Source: Desulfarculaceae bacterium
GTDB taxonomy: Bacteria; Desulfobacterota; Desulfarculia; Desulfarculales; Desulfarculaceae
Assembly: GCA_020444545.1 (NCBI GenBank)
Contig: JAHLKT010000004.1
Location: forward strand, 496,001-560,000
Length of the DNA stretch: 64,000 nt
Direction: 5' to 3'
The position numbers and the translations under genes are program-made. Under the pieces are notes generated by a model. The model made no database searches. It saw nothing but the letters and a program-made list of their open reading frames with translations, and was not told where the DNA came from. Of the stretch, positions 35,084-43,415 are shown one piece after another. Within the stretch, counting starts at the first letter, position 1. Each line of letters starts with the position of its first letter.

Positions 35084-35901
35084 AGGCGGCTGCTGTCCAA
35101 ATGGACGTCGCCCTGGGGCGTCTAGATGAGAACCGAGCCGAGATCCTGCGCCTGGCTTCGGAAACCGAGGCGGACCTGGTGGTGTTCCCCGAGTGCGCCA
35201 GCTCGGGCTACGTCTTCGACTCGGCCGAAGAGGCCATGCCCTACGCGGAAACCGTCCCCGGCCCCTTTGTGGATGAGCTCATCGCCCTGGCCAAGGCCAA
35301 AAAGCGCAACCTGGCCGTAGGCCTCCTGGAAAAGCACGAGGGCAAGCTTTACAACTCCGCAGTGCTGATCACCAGCCAAGGCGAGACGCACCTTTACCGC
35401 AAGACCCACATGCCCTTTATCGGCCTGGACCGCTTCACCGTCCCCGGCGAGAACCTGGGCCTGTTCGACACTCCCCTGGGCAAGGTGGGCCTGGCCATCT
35501 GCTATGACTGGCGCTTCCCGGAGCTGGCCCGCTGCCTGGCCTTGCAGGGGGCGGATATCCTCATCGGCCTGAGCAACTGGCCCACCGGGGCCGTGGTGAT
35601 CCCCACCCTGCTGCTGCCCGCCCGGGCGGCGGAAAACCGGGTGTGGGTGGTCTCGTCCAACCGGGTGGGGGAGGAACGGGGCGCCCAGTTCATCGGCCGC
35701 TCGGCCATCATCGACCCGGACGGCAACACCGTGGCGGGCCTGTCGGCCGACAAGCCGGGAGTGGCCCTGGCCGAGCTGGACCTGTCCCTGGCCCGCGACA
35801 AGCGCCTGGTCAAGATACCCGGCGAGTACGAAGTGGATCTCTGGAAAGACCGCTGTCCGTCCCTGTACGGGGCCACGGCACGGGAGCACGAGAATGCTTG
35901 A
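35077..35901 (+). CDS. Carbon-nitrogen hydrolase (nitrilase superfamily)
   Basis: 274 residues, GTG start. The Glu-Lys-Cys triad is in FPECASSGYVF (Glu), YRKTHMPFIG (Lys) and GLAICYDWRFPE (Cys). Such enzymes hydrolyse amides, omega-amides or carbamoyl compounds. Coupled to the formamidase gene upstream and overlapping livH downstream by 8 bp, it may act on a larger amide whose product is handled by the formamidase. Confidence 0.93.
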   Translation: MVKAAAVQMDVALGRLDENRAEILRLASETEADLVVFPECASSGYVFDSAEEAMPYAETVPGPFVDELIALAKAKKRNLAVGLLEKHEGKLYNSAVLITSQGETHLYRKTHMPFIGLDRFTVPGENLGLFDTPLGKVGLAICYDWRFPELARCLALQGADILIGLSNWPTGAVVIPTLLLPARAAENRVWVVSSNRVGEERGAQFIGRSAIIDPDGNTVAGLSADKPGVALAELDLSLARDKRLVKIPGEYEVDLWKDRCPSLYGATAREHENA

Positions 35902-36778
35902 GTACATCCCTCAGCTCATCGTCAACGGGATCGTACTGGGCAGCATCTACGTCCTGGTGGCCCTGGGCCTTACCCTTATCTTCGGCATCATCGACGTGGT
36001 CAACTTTGCCCACGGCGAGTTCTACATGATCGGGGCCTTTGTGGCCTTTTTGTGCGTGGACAACCTGGGCCTGCCCTATCCGGTGGCCATCGTGGCCACG
36101 GCGGTAATCGTGGGGATCTTCGGCTTCCTCACCGAAAAGGTCATCATCCGCTCCCTGCGCAAGCGCGACCCGCACCCCATCAATTACGTGCTGGTTACCG
36201 TGGGGCTCTCCACCTTCCTGCTCTACGGCATCAACTTCATCTTTGGGCCGGACCTCCGGCGCATCCCCTCTCCCTACATGAAGCAGGTCATCCACTTCGC
36301 CAACGTCTACCTCACCACCCAGCGCCTGCTGGTGGTCCTGGTGGCGGTCCTGTTGGTGGCCCTGCTGGCCTACTTCGTCAAGTACTCCTCCCTGGGCAAC
36401 CAGATGCGGGCCACGGCCCAGAACTATCAGGCCGCGCGCATCGTGGGGGTGAACACCGACCGGGTCTTCGCCTCCACCTTCCTCATCGGCTCCATGCTGG
36501 CCGGAGTGGCCGGGGCTCTGGTGGGAGCCATGTTCGTCACCGAGCCGGCCATGGGGATCCACATCATCGTCAAGGCCTTCATCGTGGTGATCGTGGGCGG
36601 CATGGGCAGCATCACCGGCTCCATCGTGGCCGGCCTGGGCCTGGGCCTTTTGGAGACCCTGGCCGGGGCGGTAATGCCCGCTGAGTTCCTGGACATCATC
36701 GGCTTCTCCATCATGATCCTGGTGCTCTTGACCAAACCCACCGGCATCTTCGGAAGCAAGGGAGGCGCCCGTGCCTAA
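35894..36778 (+). CDS. livH: Branched-chain-type ABC transporter permease LivH
   Basis: 294 residues, highly hydrophobic, with the LivH features GIVLGSIYVLVALGLTLIFG, IDVVNFAHGEFYMIGAF and KAFIVVIVGGMGSITGSIVA. Membrane component of a HAAT importer. In this operon the ligand is more likely an amide or an amino-acid-like compound than leucine, judged from the adjacent amidases. Confidence 0.95.
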   Translation: MLEYIPQLIVNGIVLGSIYVLVALGLTLIFGIIDVVNFAHGEFYMIGAFVAFLCVDNLGLPYPVAIVATAVIVGIFGFLTEKVIIRSLRKRDPHPINYVLVTVGLSTFLLYGINFIFGPDLRRIPSPYMKQVIHFANVYLTTQRLLVVLVAVLLVALLAYFVKYSSLGNQMRATAQNYQAARIVGVNTDRVFASTFLIGSMLAGVAGALVGAMFVTEPAMGIHIIVKAFIVVIVGGMGSITGSIVAGLGLGLLETLAGAVMPAEFLDIIGFSIMILVLLTKPTGIFGSKGGARA

Positions 36779-37739
36779 GTTCGCCTCCAAGGGAATAATC
36801 ATCCTGGCCGCCCTGGCCCTGCCGGTGGTGTTCAATGAGGCCTTTTACCAGCACATCATGATCACCGCGGTGATCAACATCATCCTGGCGGTTAGCCTGG
36901 GGGTGATCGTGGGCTACATCGGCGAGCTCTCGTTGGCCCACGGCGCCTTTTACGGCATCGGGGCCTACACCTCGGCCCTGCTCATGGTCAAGCTGGGCCT
37001 GCCCTTCGTGGCCGCCTTCCCCCTGTCCATCGTGGCCGCGGGCATCATGGGCTTCATCATCGGCATCCCGGCCCTGCGCCTGAGCGGGCATTACTTCGCC
37101 ATCGCCACCCTGGGCTTCCAGGGCATCGTGGTGCTTCTGATCATCAACCTGGTGGACCTGACCCGGGGTCCCATGGGCCTGCCGGGCATCCCCTCGCCGG
37201 GCACCCTGGACATCTTCGGCCTTAGCATCTCCTTCGGCGACAAGCTGCCATTTTATTACCTGGCCTTCGCGGTGATGATCGTAGTGCTCATCCTGGTGCG
37301 CAACCTGTTGCGCTACAAGTTCGGCGAGGCCTTTATCGCCACCCGGGAAGACCCGCTGTTGGCCGCCTCCCTGGGGGTGCACCCGCGCAACAGCCGCATG
37401 CTTGCCTTTGTGGCGGGCACCGCCCTGGCCGGCGCGGCGGGCAGCCTCTACGCCCACTACACCATGTTCATCAGCCCGGACTCCTTCACCTTGGGCGAGT
37501 CCATCTACCTAGTGACCATGGTCATCATCGGCGGGCGGGGCACCATCGTGGGGCCGGTGATCGGGGCGGTGATCCTCACCGGGCTGCCCGAGGTGCTGCG
37601 TTTCACCGGGGACCTGCAATTCGTCATCTACGGCCTGATGCTCATGCTGGTGGTGATCTTCCTGCCCAAGGGCATCGTGGGGCTGCGGGGGCGCTCGGCG
37701 CGGCCCGCCATGCCGCTGGAAAGCGAGGCGGCGGAATAA
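36771..37739 (+). CDS. livM: Branched-chain-type ABC transporter permease LivM
   Basis: 322 residues, GTG start overlapping livH. LivM features: AVSLGVIVGYIGELSLAHGAF, GIPALRLSGHYFAIATLGF, TRGPMGLPGIP and VTMVIIGGRGTIVGPVIGAV. Second permease of the importer. Confidence 0.95.
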   Translation: MPKFASKGIIILAALALPVVFNEAFYQHIMITAVINIILAVSLGVIVGYIGELSLAHGAFYGIGAYTSALLMVKLGLPFVAAFPLSIVAAGIMGFIIGIPALRLSGHYFAIATLGFQGIVVLLIINLVDLTRGPMGLPGIPSPGTLDIFGLSISFGDKLPFYYLAFAVMIVVLILVRNLLRYKFGEAFIATREDPLLAASLGVHPRNSRMLAFVAGTALAGAAGSLYAHYTMFISPDSFTLGESIYLVTMVIIGGRGTIVGPVIGAVILTGLPEVLRFTGDLQFVIYGLMLMLVVIFLPKGIVGLRGRSARPAMPLESEAAE

Positions 37740-37741
37740 TC

Positions 37742-38509
37742 ATGGCCTTTCTAAAGATCAGCAAGCTTTCCAAATCCTATGGCGGAGTCAGCGCCAACAG
37801 CGACATCAGCTTCGCCATCGACGAGGGCCAGATCGTCAGCATCATCGGCCCCAACGGGGCGGGCAAGACCACTCTGTTCGACCTCATCACCGGGGTGACC
37901 CGGGCCGACCAGGGCTCGGTGAAGTTTCAGGGTGTGGAAATGAGCCACCTGCCCACCTCGGAGATCGCCAAGCTGGGGGTGGTGCGCACCTTCCAGCAGA
38001 CCAAGATTTTCCGGGACCTCACCGTCTTGGAGGCGGTGATGATCGGCAATCACCTGCACGACCAAACCAGCTTGTGGCAGTCCCTGCTGGCCACCCGCTC
38101 TGCCCGCGCCCAGCGGGAGGCCAAGCGCGAACGCGCCTTGGAGATACTGGAGTTCATGGGCCTGGCCGGCAAACAGGAGCTCATCACCCAAAACCTGCCC
38201 TACGGCGAGCAGAAGCTGCTCAACATAGCCATCGCCCTGGCGGTGCGGCCAAAGCTCTTGCTTTTGGACGAACCGGCCGCGGGCATGAACCCCATGGAGT
38301 CGCTGCGCATGCTGGGCACCATTCGCAAGATTCAGGAAACCGGCGTCACCGTGGGCCTGGTGGAGCACAACATGCGCCTGGTCATGAACATCTCCGAGCG
38401 GGTCTTTGTCCTGGACTACGGGGAGCTCATCGCCGAGGGCAAGCCCGAGGAGATCCGGGCCAATCCCAAAGTGATCGAGGTGTATCTGGGGAGGCAGGCC
38501 AGTGCTTGA
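37742..38509 (+). CDS. livG: ABC transporter ATPase LivG
   Basis: 255 residues. Walker A GPNGAGKTT, Q-loop TFQQTKIF, signature LPYGEQKLLNIA, Walker B LLLLDEP and switch VEHNM. The LivG-type signature (YGEQ instead of SGGQ) is normal for the family. Follows livM by 2 bp and overlaps livF. Confidence 0.95.
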   Translation: MAFLKISKLSKSYGGVSANSDISFAIDEGQIVSIIGPNGAGKTTLFDLITGVTRADQGSVKFQGVEMSHLPTSEIAKLGVVRTFQQTKIFRDLTVLEAVMIGNHLHDQTSLWQSLLATRSARAQREAKRERALEILEFMGLAGKQELITQNLPYGEQKLLNIAIALAVRPKLLLLDEPAAGMNPMESLRMLGTIRKIQETGVTVGLVEHNMRLVMNISERVFVLDYGELIAEGKPEEIRANPKVIEVYLGRQASA

Positions 38510-39206
38510 TCTGAAAAAGCTGCGCGTCTTTTACGACAACGTGCCCGCTCTGCGCGATGTATCGCTCAGCGTGGACTCCGGCGAGATTGTGGCCCTGATC
38601 GGGGCCAACGGCGCGGGCAAGTCCACTACCCTGCGGGCCATCCAGGGCATGGTCAAGATCAACAGCGGCGAGATCACCTGGCAGGGCCGGCGCCTCACCG
38701 GCGCTCCGCCCCACAAGGTGGTGCGCCAGGGCATCGCCCACTGCCCCGAAGGCCGTCAGGTATTCCCGGACATGACCATCGCCGAGAACCTGAACATGGG
38801 CGGCATGGTGCTGGACGACGCCCATCGCCGCCAGGAGCTTACCGATTACGTATACGAGAGCTTACCCCGCCTGGCCGAACGACCCAAGCAGCTGGCCGGC
38901 AGCCTCTCCGGCGGGGAGCAGCAGATGCTGGCCATCGGCCGGGCCCTTATGGCCGACCCCAAGCTGTTGATGCTCGACGAGCCCTCCATGGGCCTGGCCC
39001 CCATTCTGGTGGAGTCGATCTTCGAAATGATCCGCGTCATCAACAAGCAGGGCATCTCCATCCTGGTGGTGGAGCAGAACGCCTACATGGCCCTGGAGAA
39101 TTCCACCCGGGCCTATGTGATCGAGAGCGGGCGCATCGGCAAGTCGGGCCTGTCCCGGGTGCTCTTGGACGACGAATATGTGCGCGAAGCCTATCTGGGT
39201 ATCTAG
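38502..39206 (+). CDS. livF: ABC transporter ATPase LivF
   Basis: 234 residues, GTG start. Walker A GANGAGKST, CPEGRQVFPDMTIAENL, signature LSGGEQQMLAIG, Walker B LLMLDEPSMGL and VVEQNAYMAL. Partner of LivG. The last 29 bp overlap the small gene at 39178 in another frame. Confidence 0.95.
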   Translation: MLDLKKLRVFYDNVPALRDVSLSVDSGEIVALIGANGAGKSTTLRAIQGMVKINSGEITWQGRRLTGAPPHKVVRQGIAHCPEGRQVFPDMTIAENLNMGGMVLDDAHRRQELTDYVYESLPRLAERPKQLAGSLSGGEQQMLAIGRALMADPKLLMLDEPSMGLAPILVESIFEMIRVINKQGISILVVEQNAYMALENSTRAYVIESGRIGKSGLSRVLLDDEYVREAYLGI

Positions 39207-39576
39207 CCTGCTGGCCGGCTGCCTGCTGCTGGCCCTGGGCGCGGCGGCCCCGGCGGCCGCGCCCCCGGACCCCGAGGGCGCCCGGGCCTGCCGCCTGGTG
39301 GAGCTTTTCGGCGGCCGCCAAGGCGGCCCGGAGACCATCGGCAGCCTGATGGAGCTGAACATGCGCCAGTGGAAGCCCCAGTCCAACCGAGGCATCGGGG
39401 TGCTTGGCTGGCGGGCTGAGAAAGAGGCCCCCGGAGTTTACCGAGTGGTCTACGCCTATCAGGAAATCGGCCTGAAGCCGGTGGAGGTGCCCTGGCGGGT
39501 GGAGCTGGCCGGGGGCAGGATAACCCCGCTCACCCCCCTGAGCGCGCGCATCCAGCAAATGTCGCTGCTTTTATAA
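39178..39576 (+). CDS. Small exported protein overlapping livF
   Basis: 132 residues. The start ATG lies within the end of livF. A hydrophobic N-terminus (WVSSLLAGCLLLALGAAAP) contains LAGC, so it may be a lipoprotein or a Sec-exported protein. The mature part (GVLGWRAEKEAPGVYRVVYA, PVEVPWRVELAGGRITPLTP) looks like a small beta-rich domain of unknown family. Between livF and livK it could assist the transporter. Confidence 0.6.
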   Translation: MCAKPIWVSSLLAGCLLLALGAAAPAAAPPDPEGARACRLVELFGGRQGGPETIGSLMELNMRQWKPQSNRGIGVLGWRAEKEAPGVYRVVYAYQEIGLKPVEVPWRVELAGGRITPLTPLSARIQQMSLLL

Positions 39577-39665
39577 ACCCACCTATCCCAAGGGGTTGGG
39601 CGGTGGATGATTATGGTCCAAACGGCGGCCTTTACCGGGCGGACCCTACACTAAAGGAGAAATTA

Positions 39666-40826
39666 ATGAAAAAGCTTATCGTAGTGGCAACGGCGATCAT
39701 GGCCCTGGTGGCCACGTCCGCCTGGGCCGCCGGGCCCGTGAAGGTCGGCGTGGTGTTGCCCTTCTCCGGGCCGGTGGGCTCCGACGGCACCCGCACCTTC
39801 AACGGCATCGACCTGGCGGTGAAGCAGATCAACGCCGCCGGTGGCATTGATGTGGGCGGCCAGAAAATGCCCATCGAGATTGTCAAAGAAGACAGCACCT
39901 GCAACCCGCGCATGTCCGTGGCGGCGGTGGAAAAGCTCATGACCCGCGACAAGGTGTCGGTGGTCATCGGCGACTTCTGCTCCACCAGCACCCTGGCCGA
40001 CGCCGAGGTGGCCAAGCGCAACAAGGTGCCCCAGGTCACTCCCATCTCCATCGCCCCGCCCATCACCAAGCAGGGCAACCCATGGATCTTCCGCAACTGC
40101 GACAGCTCGGACATGATGGCCCGCGCCTTTGTCAAGCAGGCCATCAACGGCCTCAAGATCAAGCGCTGGGCTTTCCTGGCCCGCAACGATGACTACGGCC
40201 GGGGCGGCGTGAAGTCGCTGAGCGACCTGGTCAAGAAGGAAGGCGGCGAGGTCGTGGCGGTGGAGTATCACCCTCAGGGCGCCACTGACTACTACACCCT
40301 GCTCACCAAGATCCGCGCCAAGAAGCCGGACGGCATCGCCCTGATCGCCAACACCGCCGAGCACTCGGTGGCCACCAACCAGATGGGCGAGATCGGGCTG
40401 ACCAAGGAAGTGCGTCTGCTGGACCCCACCAGCGCCTACTTCAACCCCGACTTCATGAAGCTCACCGGAGCCAACTCCAACGGCATGGCCGGCCCCACCC
40501 GCTACGTGCCCAACATCGACACCCCGGCCAACAAGAAGTTCGTGGAGGCCTACCAGAAGGCTTACAAGCAGGTGCCGGACAAGTTCGCCATGAGCGGCTA
40601 TGAGACCGTGTACATCGTGGCCAAGGCCATTGAGATGGCCAAGAAGACCGATCCGGCGGCGGTGCGCGACGCCTTGACCAAGGTCAAGTACCCCAGCGTG
40701 CAGGGCCGCGACATCTACTTCGACAAGACCAACCAGATCGTGCTGGATGAGTTCCTGATCCAGGTCAAGGACGGCAAGTACGAGATCCTGGGCCGTGTCG
40801 AGGGCGAGAAGGTCCTTAAGGACTAG
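39666..40826 (+). CDS. livK: Branched-chain-type ABC transporter substrate-binding protein
   Basis: 386 residues from ATG 39666 (ribosome site AAAGGAGA), signal peptide MKKLIVVATAIMALVATSAWA. Family segments: KVGVVLPFSGPVGSDG, GIDLAVKQINAAGG, VVIGDFCSTSTLADAEVAKR and NDDYGRGGVKSLSDLV. Periplasmic receptor of the LivHMGF importer; two Cys residues (STCNPRM, GDFCSTS) may form a disulfide. The amide-hydrolase context suggests the ligand is amide- or urea-like. Confidence 0.94.
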   Translation: MKKLIVVATAIMALVATSAWAAGPVKVGVVLPFSGPVGSDGTRTFNGIDLAVKQINAAGGIDVGGQKMPIEIVKEDSTCNPRMSVAAVEKLMTRDKVSVVIGDFCSTSTLADAEVAKRNKVPQVTPISIAPPITKQGNPWIFRNCDSSDMMARAFVKQAINGLKIKRWAFLARNDDYGRGGVKSLSDLVKKEGGEVVAVEYHPQGATDYYTLLTKIRAKKPDGIALIANTAEHSVATNQMGEIGLTKEVRLLDPTSAYFNPDFMKLTGANSNGMAGPTRYVPNIDTPANKKFVEAYQKAYKQVPDKFAMSGYETVYIVAKAIEMAKKTDPAAVRDALTKVKYPSVQGRDIYFDKTNQIVLDEFLIQVKDGKYEILGRVEGEKVLKD

Positions 40827-40865
40827 ATTCAGTCCCGGCGCTCGGCAAGGGCGATGTTGGTAAAA

Positions 40866-40900
40866 AATGGGCCCACCTGGTTTTTCCGGGTGGGCCCATT
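40866..40900. terminator. Bidirectional terminator hairpin after livK
   Basis: AATGGGCCCACC (40866-40877) pairs with GGTGGGCCCATT (40889-40900), a 12-bp stem. On the minus strand it is followed by TTTTTT, so it would stop leftward transcription from the tRNA side; rightward it can still end the livK transcript. Confidence 0.8.
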
Positions 40901-41358
40901 GCAATGCTCCGTGGTGTCGCTTTTGGGCCATATTCTCGCTTGGCCCTAGGTTAGAGTTTTGGTCCCATCGTAGGCATGGGTACGCGGTCAGCAGGTCAGG
41001 CCGGAGATGAAATTGTCCTGGGTTATCTACAGTGACACTTGCATGCCTTACTGTGAATCATAGCGAGTCATTTTCATTGATCAGTATCGGCTACTATCTC
41101 TGCAATCACTCAACGACTTAAAGTAAACACAACTTATGCAAGTTGTGCTGTGGGGCGGCCTGAGTTAACCCAGCGGCTCCACAAGTTTGGACTTGAGGTC
41201 GATCCTAATGCTCGCATAGATAAATTTTAGGTGAACACGGAAGGAATCAGAGAACCGGTATGCGGTGGCACAGACTCCTCGAATCGCTCCTATTTCCCCG
41301 ATGAATTTTGGTGCCCGCCACGACGGAAAACCCAAAATTTTAACTTATTGATTTTATT
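40901..41358. other. Intergenic region between livK and tRNA-Leu
   Basis: 458 bp, no gene. Contains a perfect hairpin CACAACTT-ATGC-AAGTTGTG at 41128-41147 and one more ATAGATAA octamer at 41216-41223. It is the right end of the second island unit if the tRNA gene was the integration site. Confidence 0.5.
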
Positions 41359-41445
41359 TGGTGCCTGGGGCGGGATTCGAACCCGCACGGGGGTTTGCCC
41401 CTGGGGATTTTAAGTCCCCTGTGTCTGCCATTCCACCACCCAGGC
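41359..41445 (-). tRNA. tRNA-Leu (anticodon UAA)
   Basis: 87 nt on the minus strand. The 5' acceptor GCCTGGG pairs with CCCAGGC; discriminator A and encoded CCA end the gene (TGGT on the plus strand at 41359). The anticodon loop reads CTTAAAA, anticodon TAA, and a long class II variable arm is present, as expected for Leu. The T arm contains GGTTCGAATCC. It is the only complete copy; truncated 3' copies lie at 12803 and 21218. Confidence 0.96.
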
Positions 41446-41578
41446 TCCGGCGTGACCGCCGTGGTGAGTATATACCATCAATGTCCCTCAATCGTAAGGC
41501 TTTCCGGCCGGGACCGCGATTGACACGGGGCCCTCTATAAGGTATTCGAGCCTTAAGCCCTTTGGTGAAAGGACACCC

Positions 41579-42598
41579 GTGCCCAGCGACTCAGACCGCA
41601 AAACCCTGCCCGGAGCCCTGGAGCCCGATGAGTTACGCTCCCGGGTGATGGCCTTGGCCGCTCCAGCGGACCAGGCCCTGGAAGACACCCTCAAGAGCCA
41701 TGTGCCCTACATCGAGCAGGTGAGCCGCTACATCATCTTCAGCGGGGGCAAGCGCCTCAGGCCGGTGCTCTATCTGCTGGCCTCGGCCGCCGCCGGCAAA
41801 CAGGGCCTGGCCCGCCACGCCGCCATCTTCGAATACCTGCACGCGGCCACCCTGCTGCACGACGACGTGATCGACGAGGCGGGGCTGCGGCGCGGCCGTC
41901 CGGCGGCACGCACCCGCTACGGCAACGACGCGGTGATCCTGGTGGGCGACTTCCTGTTCTCCAAGAGCTACTCCCTGGCCTCGGAGCTGCCCGACCACCG
42001 CTTTGTCACCGCCCTGACCGACTGCACCACCATCATGGCCGAGGGCCAGGTGCTGGAGCTGTTGTTCACCGGCGACTTCGAGCTGTCGGTGGAGAACTAC
42101 CGCCGGGTCATTGATGCCAAGACCGCGGTGCTCATCGCGGCGGCCTGTCAGATGGGCGCCATCGCCGCTGGCGCGTCCCCTGAAGTCATCGGAGCCTTTT
42201 ATTCCTACGGCCGTGAGCTGGGCATGGCCTTCCAGATGGTGGATGACGCCCTGGACTACGTGGGCAGCGAGCACGAGTTCGGCAAGCCGGTGGGCCACGA
42301 CCTCAACGAGGGCAAGATCACCCTGCCCTTTATCCACGCCCGCGACAACTGCGCCCCGGAAGAGCGCCACCGCCTTCTGGCCCTGGCCGCCGCCGCGCCC
42401 ACCGACCCCGAGGCCGCCGCCCAGGCCAAGGAGCTGGTGCGCCTGGCCGGCGGAGTAAGCCACACCTTCGACCGCGCCTGGGAGCACGCCGCCGCCGCCC
42501 AGGAGGCCCTGAAGCCCCTGCTGGGCAACGAGCCCCCCTCGCCGGAGATGGAGACCCTTCTGGCCGTGGCCCCATATGTGGTGCAGCGCCGCAATTAG
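41579..42598 (+). CDS. ispB: Polyprenyl diphosphate synthase (octaprenyl/heptaprenyl type)
   Basis: 339 residues, GTG start. Elongates farnesyl diphosphate for the side chain of menaquinone. First Asp-rich motif LLHDDVIDEAGLRRG, second FQMVDDALDYV, plus the GGKRLRP isopentenyl-binding motif. Length and motifs fit long-chain trans-prenyltransferases; the exact chain length cannot be read from the sequence. Confidence 0.93.
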   Translation: MPSDSDRKTLPGALEPDELRSRVMALAAPADQALEDTLKSHVPYIEQVSRYIIFSGGKRLRPVLYLLASAAAGKQGLARHAAIFEYLHAATLLHDDVIDEAGLRRGRPAARTRYGNDAVILVGDFLFSKSYSLASELPDHRFVTALTDCTTIMAEGQVLELLFTGDFELSVENYRRVIDAKTAVLIAAACQMGAIAAGASPEVIGAFYSYGRELGMAFQMVDDALDYVGSEHEFGKPVGHDLNEGKITLPFIHARDNCAPEERHRLLALAAAAPTDPEAAAQAKELVRLAGGVSHTFDRAWEHAAAAQEALKPLLGNEPPSPEMETLLAVAPYVVQRRN

Positions 42599-42751
42599 TC
42601 CAACTTTTCGGCAAATCCGATCCGTCTTACGGTAAGCCTCGCCACACCCGGCACACGGTCTTTGCCCCATAGTCCTGAATTAATTCCCAAAAATTAATGC
42701 CGCCTCCTTGGCAGTTGCCTTGCAAAAGGCTTGGGCCAAAGGAGGCGCATC

Positions 42752-43339
42752 TTGGAACAGCTTCGCATCGCCCTTTTGCAGGAAAACGATTCATCCATCC
42801 ACAACATGCTGGACGCGGCCCTGGCCGGCTGCCAGGTGGAAGAGTTGGAACCGGGAGCCGCGCCCAGGCTGCCCGAGGACGCTCTGTGCGGCGGCCGCCT
42901 GGTTCTGTGGAACCTGTCCGGCTTTGGCCAGGAACAGCGCAAGGCCTGGGCCGCCCTGCTGGCCCCGGACCAGGTGGGCCTGGTGCTGGCCAGTGACTGC
43001 CTGGACCAACAGACCCGGGATATGGCCTTGGAGTGCGGAGCCCTGGGTTTGATCGGGCCGGACTACGGGGTGGGCCTGAGCCAAGCGGTGCTGGCCATGG
43101 CCGCGGACTGGCAGGCCCGCTACTGCCGCCTGCGCGGGCAGCTGGCCCAAGCCCGCCAGGAGCTGGCCGACCGCGAGCTGGTCGAGCGGGCCAAGAGCAT
43201 CCTCATCGCGGCCCTGGGCATCAGCGAGCCCGAGGCCATGAGCAAGCTGCAACAGCAGGCGCGGCGCACCAACCAGAAGCTGGTCAAGGTGGCCGAGCGG
43301 GTCATCGCCGCCAATCGCGTGTTCAACGGAGAAAAGTAA
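42752..43339 (+). CDS. ANTAR-domain regulator with degenerate receiver
   Basis: 195 residues from a TTG at 42752 with an excellent AAAGGAGG six bases upstream. The N-terminal half is receiver-like, but the phospho-acceptor strand reads GGRLVLWNLSGF (Asn where Asp is expected). The C-terminal half has a coiled coil (RQELADRELVERAKSILI) continuing into an ANTAR domain (EAMSKLQQQARRTNQKLVKV), which binds RNA hexaloops and prevents termination. Its RNA target is unknown. A terminator follows directly. Confidence 0.85.
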   Translation: MEQLRIALLQENDSSIHNMLDAALAGCQVEELEPGAAPRLPEDALCGGRLVLWNLSGFGQEQRKAWAALLAPDQVGLVLASDCLDQQTRDMALECGALGLIGPDYGVGLSQAVLAMAADWQARYCRLRGQLAQARQELADRELVERAKSILIAALGISEPEAMSKLQQQARRTNQKLVKVAERVIAANRVFNGEK

Positions 43340-43379
43340 GCCCGGCCCAGCCTATGCGGCCGGAATCCGGGTGGGGGGA

Positions 43380-43415
43380 GCGGACCGGGCCCAACAGGCC
43401 CGGTCCGCTTTATTT
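43380..43415 (+). terminator. Rho-independent terminator after the ANTAR gene
   Basis: GCGGACCGGGCC and GGCCCGGTCCGC form a 12-bp stem with loop CAACA, followed by TTTATTT. It serves the rightward ANTAR transcript and touches the stop codon of the convergent TAXI gene. Confidence 0.88.

Noticed and set aside
12861-41358. Phage or ICE genes inside the tRNA-bounded island
   Set aside because: No integrase, relaxase, capsid or type IV secretion gene is visible; only IS3 relics.
41358-41540. Protein frame beginning MVPGAGFEPARGF (and similar frames at 12656-12901 and 21042-21305)
   Set aside because: These are translations of the tRNA-Leu gene and its partial copies, a well-known annotation artefact.
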